Assembly (NCBI GenBank): GCA_021613335.1 | Contig: JAJTWR010000329.1 | Location: forward strand, 581,001-645,000 | Direction: 5' to 3' | DNA length: 64,000 bases | DNA from: Whitmania pigra | Taxonomy: Eukaryota > Annelida > Clitellata > Hirudinida > Haemopidae | Part shown: positions 50,235 through 63,437 of the stretch, piece after piece | Position numbering within the stretch: the first letter of the stretch is position 1 | How the letters are laid out: every line of letters begins with the position of its first letter | Notes under the pieces: model-generated | What the model saw: only the letters and a program-made list of their open reading frames with translations | Told to the model about the DNA's origin: nothing | Databases searched by the model: none | Program-made: the position numbers and the translations under genes

Positions 50235-52724
50235 ATGTCTTCGTTTCACAGACCGCAGACACCTCAGTCCCAGCGTATGCTCAAAATTTCTTTATCAATT
50301 AATCTAATGTTTATGTACTTATTGCATTAATAACCTATATTTTTGCACCAAGATGGCCTTGTGCTATTGCGGTTTAGTAATTTATGTGGGTTTGATTTTT
50401 TATCAGAATCATTTATTAACAATTTCAGCCTTTAACCTACATTGACGCAATAGCTCATCCACAAACGGTGTTTAATTTCAGACACAGGTGGTTATGCACG
50501 AATTAATAGACATTTATATCCAAACTATAACACAGGTCAAACAAGTTCCCAGAATATGGTGAGGTTATGGCATGACAATTGTCTCAAGAATTTGTATTAT
50601 TTGGATTTTCTTGCCTGCTTTATGTTAAATATTGTTGTGATAACGTTAAGAAATGTGTTGGTGTAAGCAATGCATTATAGTATATATGAACATGACATTT
50701 GTTTTATTTGAGGTTATACATTTTAAATGTGGTATGTTAGAATAGCATGACTCCTTATTTTTGTAAAGGTAATTTTCAATTTTGTTTCTTATTTCACACT
50801 CTTTATGAAATCACTTGTACCCAGGAAGGTTTGGGGCAAGCTCCAATGGTTAAGCCTGTGAATCCTTTCGTGACTAACCCTCATGGACACCCAAGTTATG
50901 CTCCTGCTAAGCTCGGGTCAAAAGGAGTAGGTTTTTGAGGTGTTTGTGATTTGATCTAAACTAAAATGTGTGAGAATCTTTCTATAATGATGTAAACTTA
51001 TTCAACTTATTTTGAATAATTGATTGAGTGGTCAACATTCAGGGAGACAACAAGTCGAACAAGCAACCAAAACCACCAGATAAGCCTTTGATGCCTTACA
51101 TGAGATATAGCAGAAAAGTCAGCCGTTTGGTGGGTTTCGGTGGAAAAATTCGTGTTAAAATTAGGTTTGGTTAATAACTTTGCAACAAACTCCGAATTTC
51201 CATTGAAGGTTTGGGATTCAGTCAAAGCCAATAATCCGGATTTGAAGCTGTGGGAAATAGGAAAGATAATTGGTCAGATGTGGAGGGAATTGAGTGATGA
51301 TCAGAAGCAAGAATATATAGATGAATATGAAAATGAGAAGGTACAAGTTCATATTAGGATGCAATTGTTAAATTCAGCAATGCATTGTTGCATATTTATC
51401 ATTAGCTCCAGTACATTGATGCCCTGAAGGCTTATCACAACTCACCAGCCTATCTTTCCTGGGTAGCTGCTAAAGGAAAAGTTGATGTTGACGTCGAACC
51501 AGAGGAGCCGGAAAAGAATTCGAGGAGGAATGTTAGTTATTCGGATATATTGTTGCGAAAGGGTCGTTTAGAGCCTCCAATCCATGATACAACAAATTCA
51601 ATTTGTTTTTTAGAAAGCACCACCACAAAGAGAAGTGACAGATCAAAGAATTGTTTCAGCAATTCAGGCCAACGAAGAGGAGGATGGTAGTGTTTGATTC
51701 TGAAAGTTTTCTTCAGTCACTGTCATGTAGTCACCAGCCTTCATAAAATCATTATACTTTTTATTAAATTGCTGAATGTTGATGAAATAATGTTATCCTA
51801 CTCTTCATTAGATCTAGAAGACTGCTATTCTGTGAAGAATGTCTCTGCTGCCAGATATTATAGAAACCATTGCCTGATCAATGAAATCTTCAGTGATGCT
51901 GTGGTCCCTGACGTGAGGACAATCATCAACGAATCACGGATGGTGGTGCTCAAGAGGCAGGTCCGATCGCTGACAACCCATCAGGTTATGTGCTCTTTGA
52001 TGTAATTTCTGCATAGAAACAGTGATATGTGATCATTTCGTTGTACATGCTAAGTGAAATATTATGATAAATTATTTGTCTAAGCATTAATTGCTCTGTA
52101 ATACATAGCTTTTGTTGTCATTTACACTCTTGTTCTTGTGATTGGTATTAATTTAATTCAACTTATTCAGGTCAAATTGGAAAATGAGTTGCAACAAATT
52201 GAAGAGAAACATCGAACAAAGAAAATGAGATTCTCCGAATCTAGTGAACAGTTTTATGCTGACCTCAACAAGGTGATAATTGTGGTTGAAGTTCATAATT
52301 TATAAGATAATATTTGTATGTAATACCTGATAAATTGCATTGCTATGGTTCTGTTTTTTTTTAGGTAAGCATTCTTTCATATTTGATAGTTCTATGATCT
52401 TCAGTAATGTTAATGTTCGCAAGCTCTGTGAAAACAAGCCTCAGATCACTGACGAGGTGTTCAACCAGATGGTCATCAAAGCAAAAGAAGAATTGATTGA
52501 CAAGCAGAAGAACACATCAGAACAAGCGAGCAGTGCCCAGCAGCATAGCAACATCCAGGTATTTCATTAGAATTTGAGATTGGCTTGGCTAATTCTATTT
52601 CTAATCAGGTTTTAACTGGTGTTTTTAGAGTTCATCGCAGCACATCCACGAAGCAGACAAAGAGGGAACTCAGAAAAACGAGGAAGCTTCAGGAAGGGCT
52701 GAGGATGATGAAAAAGCTTCCTGA
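50235..52724 (+). CDS. SMARCE1: SMARCE1/BAF57 SWI/SNF (BAF) complex HMG-box subunit
   Basis: Eleven coding exons: 50235-50274, 50482-50558, 50825-50926, 51043-51117, 51209-51340, 51406-51531, 51614-51686, 51812-51984, 52171-52272, 52424-52558, 52629-52724. All phases close, giving 376 aa (human 411). Residues about 74-160 hold the HMG box: [20 protein letters not shown], then [20 protein letters not shown], and [11 protein letters not shown] after it. [20 protein letters not shown] and the coiled coil [13 protein letters not shown] follow as in the human protein. The C-terminus is Glu/Lys/Gln-rich and shorter than in vertebrates. It acts in nucleosome remodelling. The exon 10 start at 52424 was chosen because it alone keeps phase. 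ATTAAA at 52781 is a possible poly(A) signal. Confidence 0.95.
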
Positions 52725-52789
52725 ATCATTCCCCAATTGGCAACTGTATCGCACTTGTGTGGCAATACCGTCTTAAACACATTAAAGAT

Positions 52790-54538
52790 TCAATAAGTGA
52801 CGGTGACTATCGTTGATCACAGGCATTTCATGTGTACCTTAAAAAATTTCTACATTGTCAAGCCTAACCCACAAGACATGGCTTAAAGTAGAATTTTTAG
52901 TGTAATTGGGAATCATCGGACGTGGCACAAAGCAGTTTTGTGAAACGCTGAGGCATCGGGGTTCTGAGTCTTAATTTTTCAATTCGACCTAATTGCTTAA
53001 GAACTTAATAAGTAATAGTTCATTCACCACATCTCCATAGACATAATTTTCTCAAGTATGTGCTGAGAGGTGGCACATCACTGCCAACCGTTTACAACCC
53101 TCCTCCCATAAGATGTGGTTACCATGTGATTTAGATGCAGAATTTTGACATCCACTTTTATTTTGCAGAAATATATATTTCACATTTCCCAATAGTAACA
53201 AGTCAATAAAACGAACATTGCAAAATCATCCTAATTCTCTCCAATCTCCAGCTGAAAATAAATTATTGGATGAGATGTTACGGACCTGCACAAAAAGCCA
53301 CGCATCCCCAAAAACGCCACCAGCATCGGATCATCATGTAGCTATTAGACACAGGTTCAAAACAGCATTTTTCACCATAATGAAAAAATGGTTCTTAAAT
53401 ATTCCAAGGCTACTACTACCTTTATCCTAATATCTTTAAAATTGGTTCAGGCATCTAATATAAACAACATCAGAGAGGCAATGGCTGTCGATGTTGCAAT
53501 TGCTCGAGATAAGGTACTCATCCCATGCATCCCAGCAATCAACTACATAAGTCCTGGAATAAATTATAAAATAATAAATAGGGCTTAGTAAAGCCGGGGG
53601 AAAGCTCAACACAGATATGGAGTGTTGAGAAATTGTACCGGAGCCCAGGAAAAGTTAAGGCATAATTGGAAATTCTCGTTGGAAGCCATGCAAAATTTGC
53701 TCCAGTGAGTTGACAGATCAATCCCCAATTGAGAATTCACATCAATTGTGGACATTAAAACAAAACAAGTTTACCGTCAAAACATGATGACACTAGACTA
53801 ATACATTCGCACCAAAAGATCGAGGACTTCAGTGACAACGAGCGATGCAAGAAATTCTCGAGACATTGAGCGGAAAAGTTAAACACGGACAGAAAAACTG
53901 AGAAAAGCAGTTTTCCTCGGCCAAATCTCCTGATGTCCCAAAATAAAAATTAGAAATGAAAAAGAAAAATAAAAGGAGGTTTACTGTTGAGGACACGACA
54001 GCAAGATTTAGCATGCTGCATGAAATGTAAAGTTAGAAGTAGTGTGGCTAAGTATGCTGCATGAAATGCATGGTTAGAAACGTGAGACATTGAGGTGACC
54101 ACCCGATAGGAGGCTTCTTTGGTAAAAAGGGCATAAAATGGAAACTAATGTTTCAAGCTCAGAGAGGCACTAATAAGCTAACAAGTGAATATGTCAAATA
54201 GAAATCAAGCAACTCAAACAAACCTTAGTTAAGTAATAAAATGAGTTCCTTATATATATTTACAAAAAAAGAAGATTATTATAACTTATGCCTCAAGAAA
54301 GTAGATCAGACCAGAAGATAATAACGTAATATTATTAGTGATGCTAAACGTAAAGCCATTGAATCAAGAAGTGCAATTACAAGCCATTAAAATACAACCA
54401 TCACTTAAGAACATTAAACCCTCCTCATTATAGCCTGGCAATTCAGGACAAAATTTATTGTTTTCATAATGGGCCATCTTTGAGGAAATGAATTGAACTA
54501 AAAATCTCGCGGATCAATCACCGTGCACTCCGAGGCAT
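52790..54538. other. No gene seen
   Basis: Intergenic DNA between SMARCE1 and the elongase gene. These converge, so both 3' UTRs lie here. The frames at 53218 and 53388 have no support. Confidence 0.5.
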
Positions 54539-56109
54539 TCACTCGTGCGAAAATCCATTCGCTTGATGCTTCCTGCTCCTCAGGGCCTTACCCTCCTCTT
54601 GTTTGCCCTTGACGGCTTCGGCAGAATCTCCTGCTCCTTGAGCCCTCTTCTTGGTGAGCTGCCTCTTTCTTGAGATGTAGGTTTGATAGTAGAAGTTAAG
54701 GAACAGGAACATCATGGACCAGGTGTAATAGAATGTGATGGTGTTGTACAGCCATGGGAAATCACAGTCAGTTCTGATGAACAGGTTGTTTCCAGTGTGT
54801 CCAACCACAAGCACGAATTGGATCTTTAAAAGTTATGGAATCGTTGTCAGAAATGGACGTATATATCGAACGGCATTTTGCCGACAGAAAGTAGGTCGTA
54901 TTGTTACCAGTTGGAGCTTGGTCATGTACTTTTTCCACCAGAGGTACTTCTGCATCTCAGGTCCCAAGGCAGCAAGAGCATAATAAATATACATCAAGGT
55001 GTGCACGAACGAGTTGACCAAACCGATGAAGAATGCTGTAAGGATTGTGCAAGAGATTCATTAAATTACATTAAGTCATACACTCAACTTCAAAGCAAAT
55101 TATTTTTTTTAATAGCCAAACAAAACATTTGAAAAATTTGATCATTCATGAGAACCATCAGCCTGGTTATAAAAATTGCTTCATGAACAAATGATCACAG
55201 ATGTCATCCACTTCACATTAAAGTCATACAAGTAATGCAAGAGATATTGATTACCATTGTCTGAAAAAATAAATTACTAACATTGACCAATAGGAACATA
55301 TTTGGCTGCCATCCACCAGTTAATGATCATGGTAGCATGATGGTAGACGTGGAGGAAGCTAACTTGATTGTTCTTTTTTCTCAGAATGAAAAATACCTGC
55401 ACAAAATTGAAATTATATAAAAATGTTTAGCCAACAAAACTTTTGGAGTAAAGGACGACTTACTGTATCAGCTAATTCCACAATCTTTGAGAAGAAAAAG
55501 AGCCAGCTGACACTGATCATCTAAAAAACAAAAGGATAGCAAATGAATAAGTGATAGTGCAGATACGAGAACAAAACACTGACTCACCCTCATGTTAAGA
55601 GGGTCCCTCTTGTAATCCCAATCAACAGGCTGGCAAGAATAACTGTATCCAAGCCTCGTAGCCACGATGAAAAACTAAAGGAGGTTAATAAGTTAAATTT
55701 GTTTTAACACAAGAGCCAATAAAGATCATTAAATGAATGTATAAAACTACCTCTGCACACATGTATCCGGAGAGACCAACAAGAACAAAGTTATATGCAA
55801 CGATAAGTTTCTTGAGATCCATTGGAGGCCTATTCTCCATCACTCTTGGTCCAATGACAACAAAGGCAAGGTAGAGGAGAACAATAATAAGCATCGGTTC
55901 AGGTGTCCGCAACAAGAATCGGTCTATGGTCCTGGGATCTGCATGAAAAGGCATTCATTTGGTCATTTGTTTAGCAATTTTATTGATTATATCCACATGT
56001 TGGCTTCTGGAATCTAACCTCCATATTTTATGAACAGATCATAATACCAGTTCTCTTGCTGGAAAAATTCGATCCAGGGTATTTGGGTAGAGTTTGACAC
56101 TGCAGCCAT
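54539..56109 (-). CDS. ELOVL4: ELOVL very-long-chain fatty acid elongase
   Basis: Seven exons: 56109-56019, 55938-55751, 55674-55588, 55520-55464, 55396-55282, 55035-54908, 54823-54539. Phases close to 316 aa. The catalytic HxxHH box is HVYHH at about 157-161, preceded by [13 protein letters not shown] and followed by [27 protein letters not shown] and [16 protein letters not shown] also match ELOVL4/1/7-class enzymes; assignment to ELOVL4 itself is tentative. It catalyses the condensation of malonyl-CoA with long acyl-CoA in the ER membrane and should have about seven membrane spans. The cytoplasmic tail is Lys/Arg-rich and ends NGFSHE, without the usual C-terminal dilysine retrieval motif. 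Confidence 0.93.
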
Positions 56110-56119
56110 CTTAACAGAT

Positions 56120-57759
56120 TTATCTAACAACTGAAAAATAAGTCAATCGTTTTACATAGAAATCTTTTTAACTGCACATTAGAAACTCAAAAGTTTTTCA
56201 GTGATGACCATTAAATTATATCAACATGCAAAACAATAATTTGTTGATTTAACTCTCCTAGTGTACTTAAAACCTGGCCCCATTATTAAGTTGACTGCAA
56301 ACATAAATCATGTTTGGTTCATCACTAATATATCATGGTTACCCTATTTTATCAACATCTACTTGGCTTGGCACAAATAGTTTCAGACTTGCACATCAAG
56401 CAAGCTGGGTCAAGCTCCATATGCAATCTCCCAAAATGTATCTAAATCAATTATTTTAACCCTAGTCATGTGCTTTAATCAGAAACTTAAGAGAGTGCAC
56501 ATTTTGTCCAAACTTGTGTTTAAGTTCTAGCAAATGAAGCTAAATACAAAAATTGTAACAATTTAAAACAAATTTTATCGTTTGCAGTGTGTCTTTCTAA
56601 TCAGCCAACTAAGTTAAAACGTTAACCAAATGCCACTAGCACGTTCAGAAAAAATCAATAAAAAATTAAAGATCTCAGAGTAATTCTAATAGAATAGCTT
56701 CTCGAAAAAATGGCTCAACGACAACACCAAATTAAATAATAAAACCTCGATTAAGTACAAAAATAACAGCCAAACGAGAATACTCACCTATGGCAGCGGA
56801 GCACTGCAACGCCCTCAAACAATGTTCAAAAGCCCAGAATAAACAATATTCAAATGAAATGCAGACAAGCCGATCTGGAAAAAGATCCACCGGATAGAAA
56901 TTAATTAAAATATTAAAAATTCATAACTTATATTTAAAAATTATAAACTCAATATTTGAAGCAAACTCAATAACTTAATCACGTGCGTACAAGGCTTCAC
57001 ACTCGAATAATAAAGGATATGACGAGCCGATTCAGGTAGTATATCTCGGTCCTCACAGGCTTAAACGAACAAGCTCCCTTCATGCGCCACTTAAAAAGCC
57101 AAGCGCTAATAAATGGGACGCCTAGCTGCTAGTCGCAACTGTGTTAAGACAAAATAGATTCTCCAAAGGTCAAAAGCGAGACTATTTTCAATTGACTTTG
57201 CATTAGCATATAGACAAATAATAACCAATCTCCATAATAATTTCGATCTAGACAATACTTGTTACTTATCACCAACTATATTAAAAATTCATTAACGTCC
57301 AAGCGCACCTGAAGCAATCCGTCGCTAGTAGTTATAACCGCTGTGTCGACTCATACCGCGACGTCTGGCTTCTTAAGTCCTGGCATCGACCGTGATTGTA
57401 TCTCATATGACCGACAAACCATGTGCATGGCATCGAGCTCATGTGACCAGGATCAGCAACAGACGTTCTTTGGATTCCGTAGGGCGATAGCAACAGACGT
57501 CCCGCAGAACTTTACTCGACTTAAGCCAAGTTACGCAACGTCGGGCAACTCATTCACAGCTCCCTACTTCCCCTAATAGCTCTTAGTGTGGCCAGACTGC
57601 CACAATGCAGAATGCAGCTATTTTATCCAAAATTATGCAAAACTCTAGAGCAAGCAACTCTAAGTTACCATTTGTGTAGAGCCTATACCACCAACTCAAA
57701 CTAAATAATTGCCTTCAAATTTCAGTGACACCATACACCCAACTATAACTTGCTTGAAT
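56120..57759. other. 5' region of the elongase gene
   Basis: About 1.6 kb upstream (minus) of the ELOVL ATG. It probably holds a 5' UTR exon and promoter. A GC-richer patch lies at about 57340-57560 and has an open frame on the plus strand without recognisable features. Confidence 0.45.
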
Positions 57760-57765
57760 TTTATT
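57760..57765 (-). terminator. Poly(A) signal of PSMA6
   Basis: AATAAA on the minus strand, about 65 bases past the PSMA6 stop codon. Confidence 0.7.
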
Positions 57766-57830
57766 CGATAAGACAATCTGTTCAATATTAGGAAACATTC
57801 TAAATGGTGGCTAGCTGGATACTTTCATAT

Positions 57831-59853
57831 TCAAATATCACGTTCTGCAATGGCTGACAAATGAGCATCAATCTCGGACTCCGTCAAAATCCTAAAAAAC
57901 AGTATGATTGTTAAACATTTAAAAATTATAATTGTTTAAAATCTTGATAACTCACTTGAACTTCGGGTTGTCAACACTGACAACGCCTACTTCTATATCT
58001 GTCGATTTAAACTCAGCAGAGAGGACATGCTGAAGGCATGATATAGCCACCTGAAGCATCAATTTTTTTGAATTTAAATGACAGTAACAAATGACGAAGC
58101 AAAAAACTTCAATAAATTCAAGAAAACAATCACATTGCACCAAATTGGAAACATCAACTATTTACTTGAATGAAAAGATGCAAAGCAAATGTAATCACAC
58201 ACAAATGAGAAAATATGAAAAATATTAGAAATGATTACATCAATAGCTTCCTTCAAAGAATAATCCTGCTTCTTCTTGATCTTTTTCTCCAAAAAATTGG
58301 ATGCTTCAAGATGTTTCACACCAGCTGCAGTAGCCTTGTAGCCACAATAATAGCCTGCAGGATCAGCTTTGTATAGCTGAAAGTAATTTTTTTATTGAGA
58401 ATAGATGAATCCAAATATAATCTTGAACAAAGTTCTGGTAAACACAAAAAAAGTCAGAAGTTATGATTCAATAAAATAGGTTCAATTATCTTGGTTATGA
58501 CTAAATCAAAAGTAAGCACTACATAAGCAATCTTTCGACCAAGTGAGTCAAAATACAAACCAAAACATTCAAGTGAACAAAGCTTAAATACTTAATTAAT
58601 TGATCTAACTACCTGAGGCTTGTTGGATTCATCAAGGCCAATGATAATCATAGAGCAACCCAGTGGCCTCATCTCAGCACTCTGAGTGTAAACTTGAGAA
58701 ATGTCTGCAATCCTCTTGCACAGCATGTCAACAGGAATGTCGAACCCATACTTGTATCTCCAGTTTGCAGCCTCATAACGTGCCCTCTGTACTTGGTATT
58801 TACTGTCAGCTGTATAAAGACATAAGAACAAAGAATGAGAAGAGATCCTCACAAGCAAATTAAGTCCTATACCAACCCAACATTCCAGTCATGACACAAC
58901 CAATGTTGTCGGTCAAGTTGAACAAGTGACTGACCGTGGACGAATCAAGCAACTTGTCCTAAAAGTTTTGAAACATTTGTTACAATTCAGAAACTATATT
59001 CAATCCATCTGATTTCTGCCACTTACTGGAACTTTCTTCTGGGAAACAACAACTGCTGAGTCCACCCCACGGATGGCTACCGAGGTTATCCCAGCCTGGT
59101 TTATGGCCTTGAATGCATATTCTAAAAAGAGACATTTGAAGTTCATTCAGACCAATTGCTTAAGCAAATGGAGTTTCAGTAGAATACTTTTTGTACTTTG
59201 ATATATTGTCAATGCTAGATGCAAATCATTTAGCACTTTGAACATACAATCAAGTTTTTTTACATGCTGTAACCCTCTAGCACAACAAAAGGTTGATGCT
59301 GATTCCATTATTGAAAATAATGTGATTACTTAATAGTGGAAACACAGAATTACCCCTCAGATTTAGCTCATAATGCTGATTTAAGTTATATATGACTTTT
59401 TTAAGCTTTTTCGTGCTCTCAAGTTAAGATTGGATGTATATGACAAAAGCACCAAGAACTTACTAGAAACATTGGCTAACTTTAAATAATAAAATTGTAA
59501 CTTAATTTTAATTATGAGCTTAATGTTCCAGGTATTAAAACTTTAAATCACTGTGTGACATGTACAAGATTTTGCAAACTGGAATCAAAATATTACTACA
59601 ATCACTAAATAACTGAAAAGTTATTTTAACAAGAGTATTTCCATTTTATTTGCTTTAGATAGGTCATTAACAGCAAATGTTTGCACAATGTAACAGCTTA
59701 ATAATGCGTCATCAATTTAACGACTACTCAATTACCTCATTTCACATCTCATAAACCAAAAATATTTTGTCACTGACCTACTTGATACAGCCTCCCCTCG
59801 GGCGAAAAAATTGTTATATGGCGATCAAAACCGGCACTGTTTCCTCGAGACAT
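57831..59853 (-). CDS. PSMA6: Proteasome 20S subunit alpha-6 (alpha 1, iota)
   Basis: Seven exons: 59853-59778, 59121-59027, 58958-58877, 58809-58613, 58376-58239, 58050-57956, 57891-57831. Phases close to 247 aa (human 246). It starts [20 protein letters not shown] and continues [14 protein letters not shown], the alpha-subunit N-terminal helix that gates the 20S ring. [60 protein letters not shown] and [10 protein letters not shown] match PSMA6 closely. As an alpha subunit it lacks the catalytic Thr. It forms the outer ring of the proteasome core in cytosol and nucleus. The donor at 59777 was chosen over the one at 59781 because only it rebuilds Val-Glu at the junction. Confidence 0.97.
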
Positions 59854-59859
59854 CGTTCA

Positions 59860-60465
59860 AAATAGCTCAGTCACTCAAACAAACCCAAATAGTGTCCAGA
59901 ATAGAAATTCGATTACGAAAAATGCTTTATGCATTCAATGTATTTTATTGTAAAACTATTTTAAACAAAGTTTAAAATAAAATTTTAATTCGACACTTGT
60001 AATTTTAAATAAGCATTATTTCTGTCACTTGAAGTAATACCAATGAATGTAATTAATTTTTAGGATCAAATTTTTAATTGAGGTACCTAAAAATGCAAAT
60101 TTTAGAAACACGTTGAGGACAGTGCCATGGCAGATTCAAAATATTCGAAACATCATAATGCCCATGCGATTCTTTAGTTATTATGAGTTGTATTCAAAAC
60201 CATGCATAACGCCGAAAGGAATCTTACATTTTTTGTAGACTTCGCACATAATTTATCATTTATAACATGTAATTTAGGAAATATGATTAAAAAAGCCAAC
60301 CGTTTAAGAAAAGCAGACATGTAATAAAAAAAAACTATTTAGCTTGTAAAATGCGGACAATTAAAGTTATTAGTTAACCCTTCATAAGATTAAATACATC
60401 GAAATTATTAAATAGGTTATGTTATGGGTACGAGTATGAATATGTTTGTATAGCGCCATAAATAT
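59860..60465. other. Upstream of PSMA6; no gene seen
   Basis: AT-rich DNA containing the presumed PSMA6 promoter. No clear TATA box, as usual for housekeeping genes. Confidence 0.45.
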
Positions 60466-60469
60466 CATT

Positions 60470-60675
60470 TATTTATTTATTTGATTATAGTCTCTTGCAT
60501 AACTGAGATGATTTGGACTGCCATAAGTGTCAGAGGCGCTCAGCCATTTTGTATAGCGCCGCATCCAAGGGGCGCTTTGTGGCGGAGCAAGATGTGTCGC
60601 GAAAGCGACACGTAACAACTGTTGCATTTACCGTCGTTCGCAGGCACGCTACCCCCTGAGCTAACTTGCTCGCCA
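60470..60675 (-). mobile_element. tRNA-derived SINE with AAAT tail
   Basis: On the minus strand it starts GGCGAGCAAGTTAGCTCAGG (A box TAGCTCAGGGGG). A T-arm-like hairpin GTGTCGCTTTCGCGACAC follows, then GGCGCTATACAAAATGG. It ends GTCCAAATCATCTCAGTTAT with an AAAT-rich tail. The 3' part is shared with 6604-6702, and the GCGCTATA core with family B. Confidence 0.75.
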
Positions 60676-60679
60676 AATG

Positions 60680-62512
60680 TTAATTTTACATATATTTTAT
60701 TTATATATGCTATTCAATAATAGTCGTCGTAAGTCTACAAGAGTCAGCAAGTTCTAATGAGTCTTCCCATTGGTCTAAAATGAGAATCGAATGGACTCTC
60801 GAAATTTTGTGGCCCATTGTTCAAGGACTTGAAAACAATCGGTGAGCTAAAATTAAAATTCAGGAATGCCGACATCTTCAAAAATGTCAATAAAATTGGC
60901 CTCTATCTAGACGGGAAAATACCTTTTGTTGAGACCTTCTTCTGGAGTGCTTTATTTACATGAATTTGATTGAATGAAACGATTATTAAAATACGTGTCT
61001 TCAATCAAATACATTTGTAAGAACTCATACTGCCTTTGTTTAAAAATAAGAGTAATAGCCATATTTTACAATTAAGCTCCTTAATACTTTTCTTAACTCA
61101 TGCTGTTCTATATTAGCAATCATCAAATTTTTCAAAAAGCTGATAAACCAATATGAAATTAAGCCAAAACAATAAATTCTTCTTTATTGCCATAATAGCT
61201 TTCAAGGTGCCTTTAAAAGAACATTAGCAAGATAATATAACTTATAAAGATAATATGAAGTATTTTTATTTTGTATTATATTCATTGAAGCAGGTTTTTC
61301 CTCTATCACATGCAGCCTTTTTATCGTTTCGATCACAATTGACATAAACCAAAAAATTGCGATAAAGGATTTGAAAAATCAGACTTTTTCCACATCTTTG
61401 ATAATTTTGATTCTGGTGTTGCTTTTCGCTTTCTGTTTTTCTTTGACAGTATCAATTTCGTCGTTTGAGTTTTCTGAAAACTCATAGCCATTGCCACTTC
61501 AAGAAAAATATTCTATACAAAATATATAATTAATTTTTAAAATTGTATTTCTCCGTTCCGTTTTTTTTTTAGCTTCCTGAACCAAATGCTAGATCTATAA
61601 GACCATTGCATCGAATTGAAATTTTGCGACGTAGTTGAAGGCATTTTCTAAGGTTTCATTAATAAGTTAGTAACACCGAGGCAAGGTTAAGCCTGAATGG
61701 CCATTAAATTCACTCAGCCTACAAACTTACTGCTCTCTCGCTTCAGATATAAAAAAGCATAAGAATATCTAGACCACATTCTGACATTTTAAGCATCGTT
61801 ATTCATGTATTTATTTATTTATTTGTTTCACCTTTCTTTATCGGGGCGATTATCAACAACTCTGGATGCCAGGACACCGACACTCAATCAACAACTAACA
61901 TTCACTAAGTTACGCTAAGATATGATGTTAAGATATAGTACAAAATCCATGATGCAGAATACTTTTCTAATTATTAATTTTTTGCTCTTAACTTTGAATA
62001 TCAATTCAGCGACTACTCGCATTTGTGGAGTGACTGAAATCACTAATGCTAGTAAATACTAACATATCATTACCTCATCACAAGCCATAGCAGTTCTGAA
62101 GATAGTATATCCAGCAATTATCTAAAAAATATCTAACAATTAAATGACTTCCAGTTTTTCTATACCACTACATATCTAACTGACCCCAATTTATGTTAAT
62201 GTCACTTTTCCGGTTGAAATAAAATAAAATAAAATGAATAAACAAGCCATTTTGAAGAAGTAAATTAAGTTGTTTATTAAATAATTTTGTACTTTAAAAA
62301 TATCTTAACTCTCAACCGTTCGTAATCAATCACATAAGACGGCAAACATGCCAATAAATATTACAAAATATACAAAATGGCTTAGAATGAATGGAATATT
62401 TTAGTATCACGTTTCAAGCATGAGTGAAAGGCAAAACAAAAATGAATGGCACATTATATAATAGCAGCTTAAATCATTTGTTAAAAAATTACAACATCTC
62501 TAAGTTATATTA
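60680..62512. other. No gene seen
   Basis: AT-rich DNA downstream (minus) of the ABCB gene; it should include its 3' UTR. I see no supported exon or inverted repeat. Confidence 0.5.
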
Positions 62513-63269
<757 letters not shown>

Positions 63270-63437
63270 CTGCAGAAGAATTTTATCTAAGTGAACCTTC
63301 TCGACGGTTTCTGATTACTAACAAAATTGGTTAAATGCTTATTTAGCATTAAATCATTCATTAAATGAGGGACATTCCAATCTGGCTTTGTCTTTCCTCT
63401 TGTCGTTTGGACGACGTCACCAATACAAGGTTATTTG

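Noticed and set aside
57343..57576. 77-codon plus-strand open frame in a GC-richer patch
   Set aside because: No recognisable motif; more likely promoter or 5' UTR DNA of the elongase gene on the other strand.
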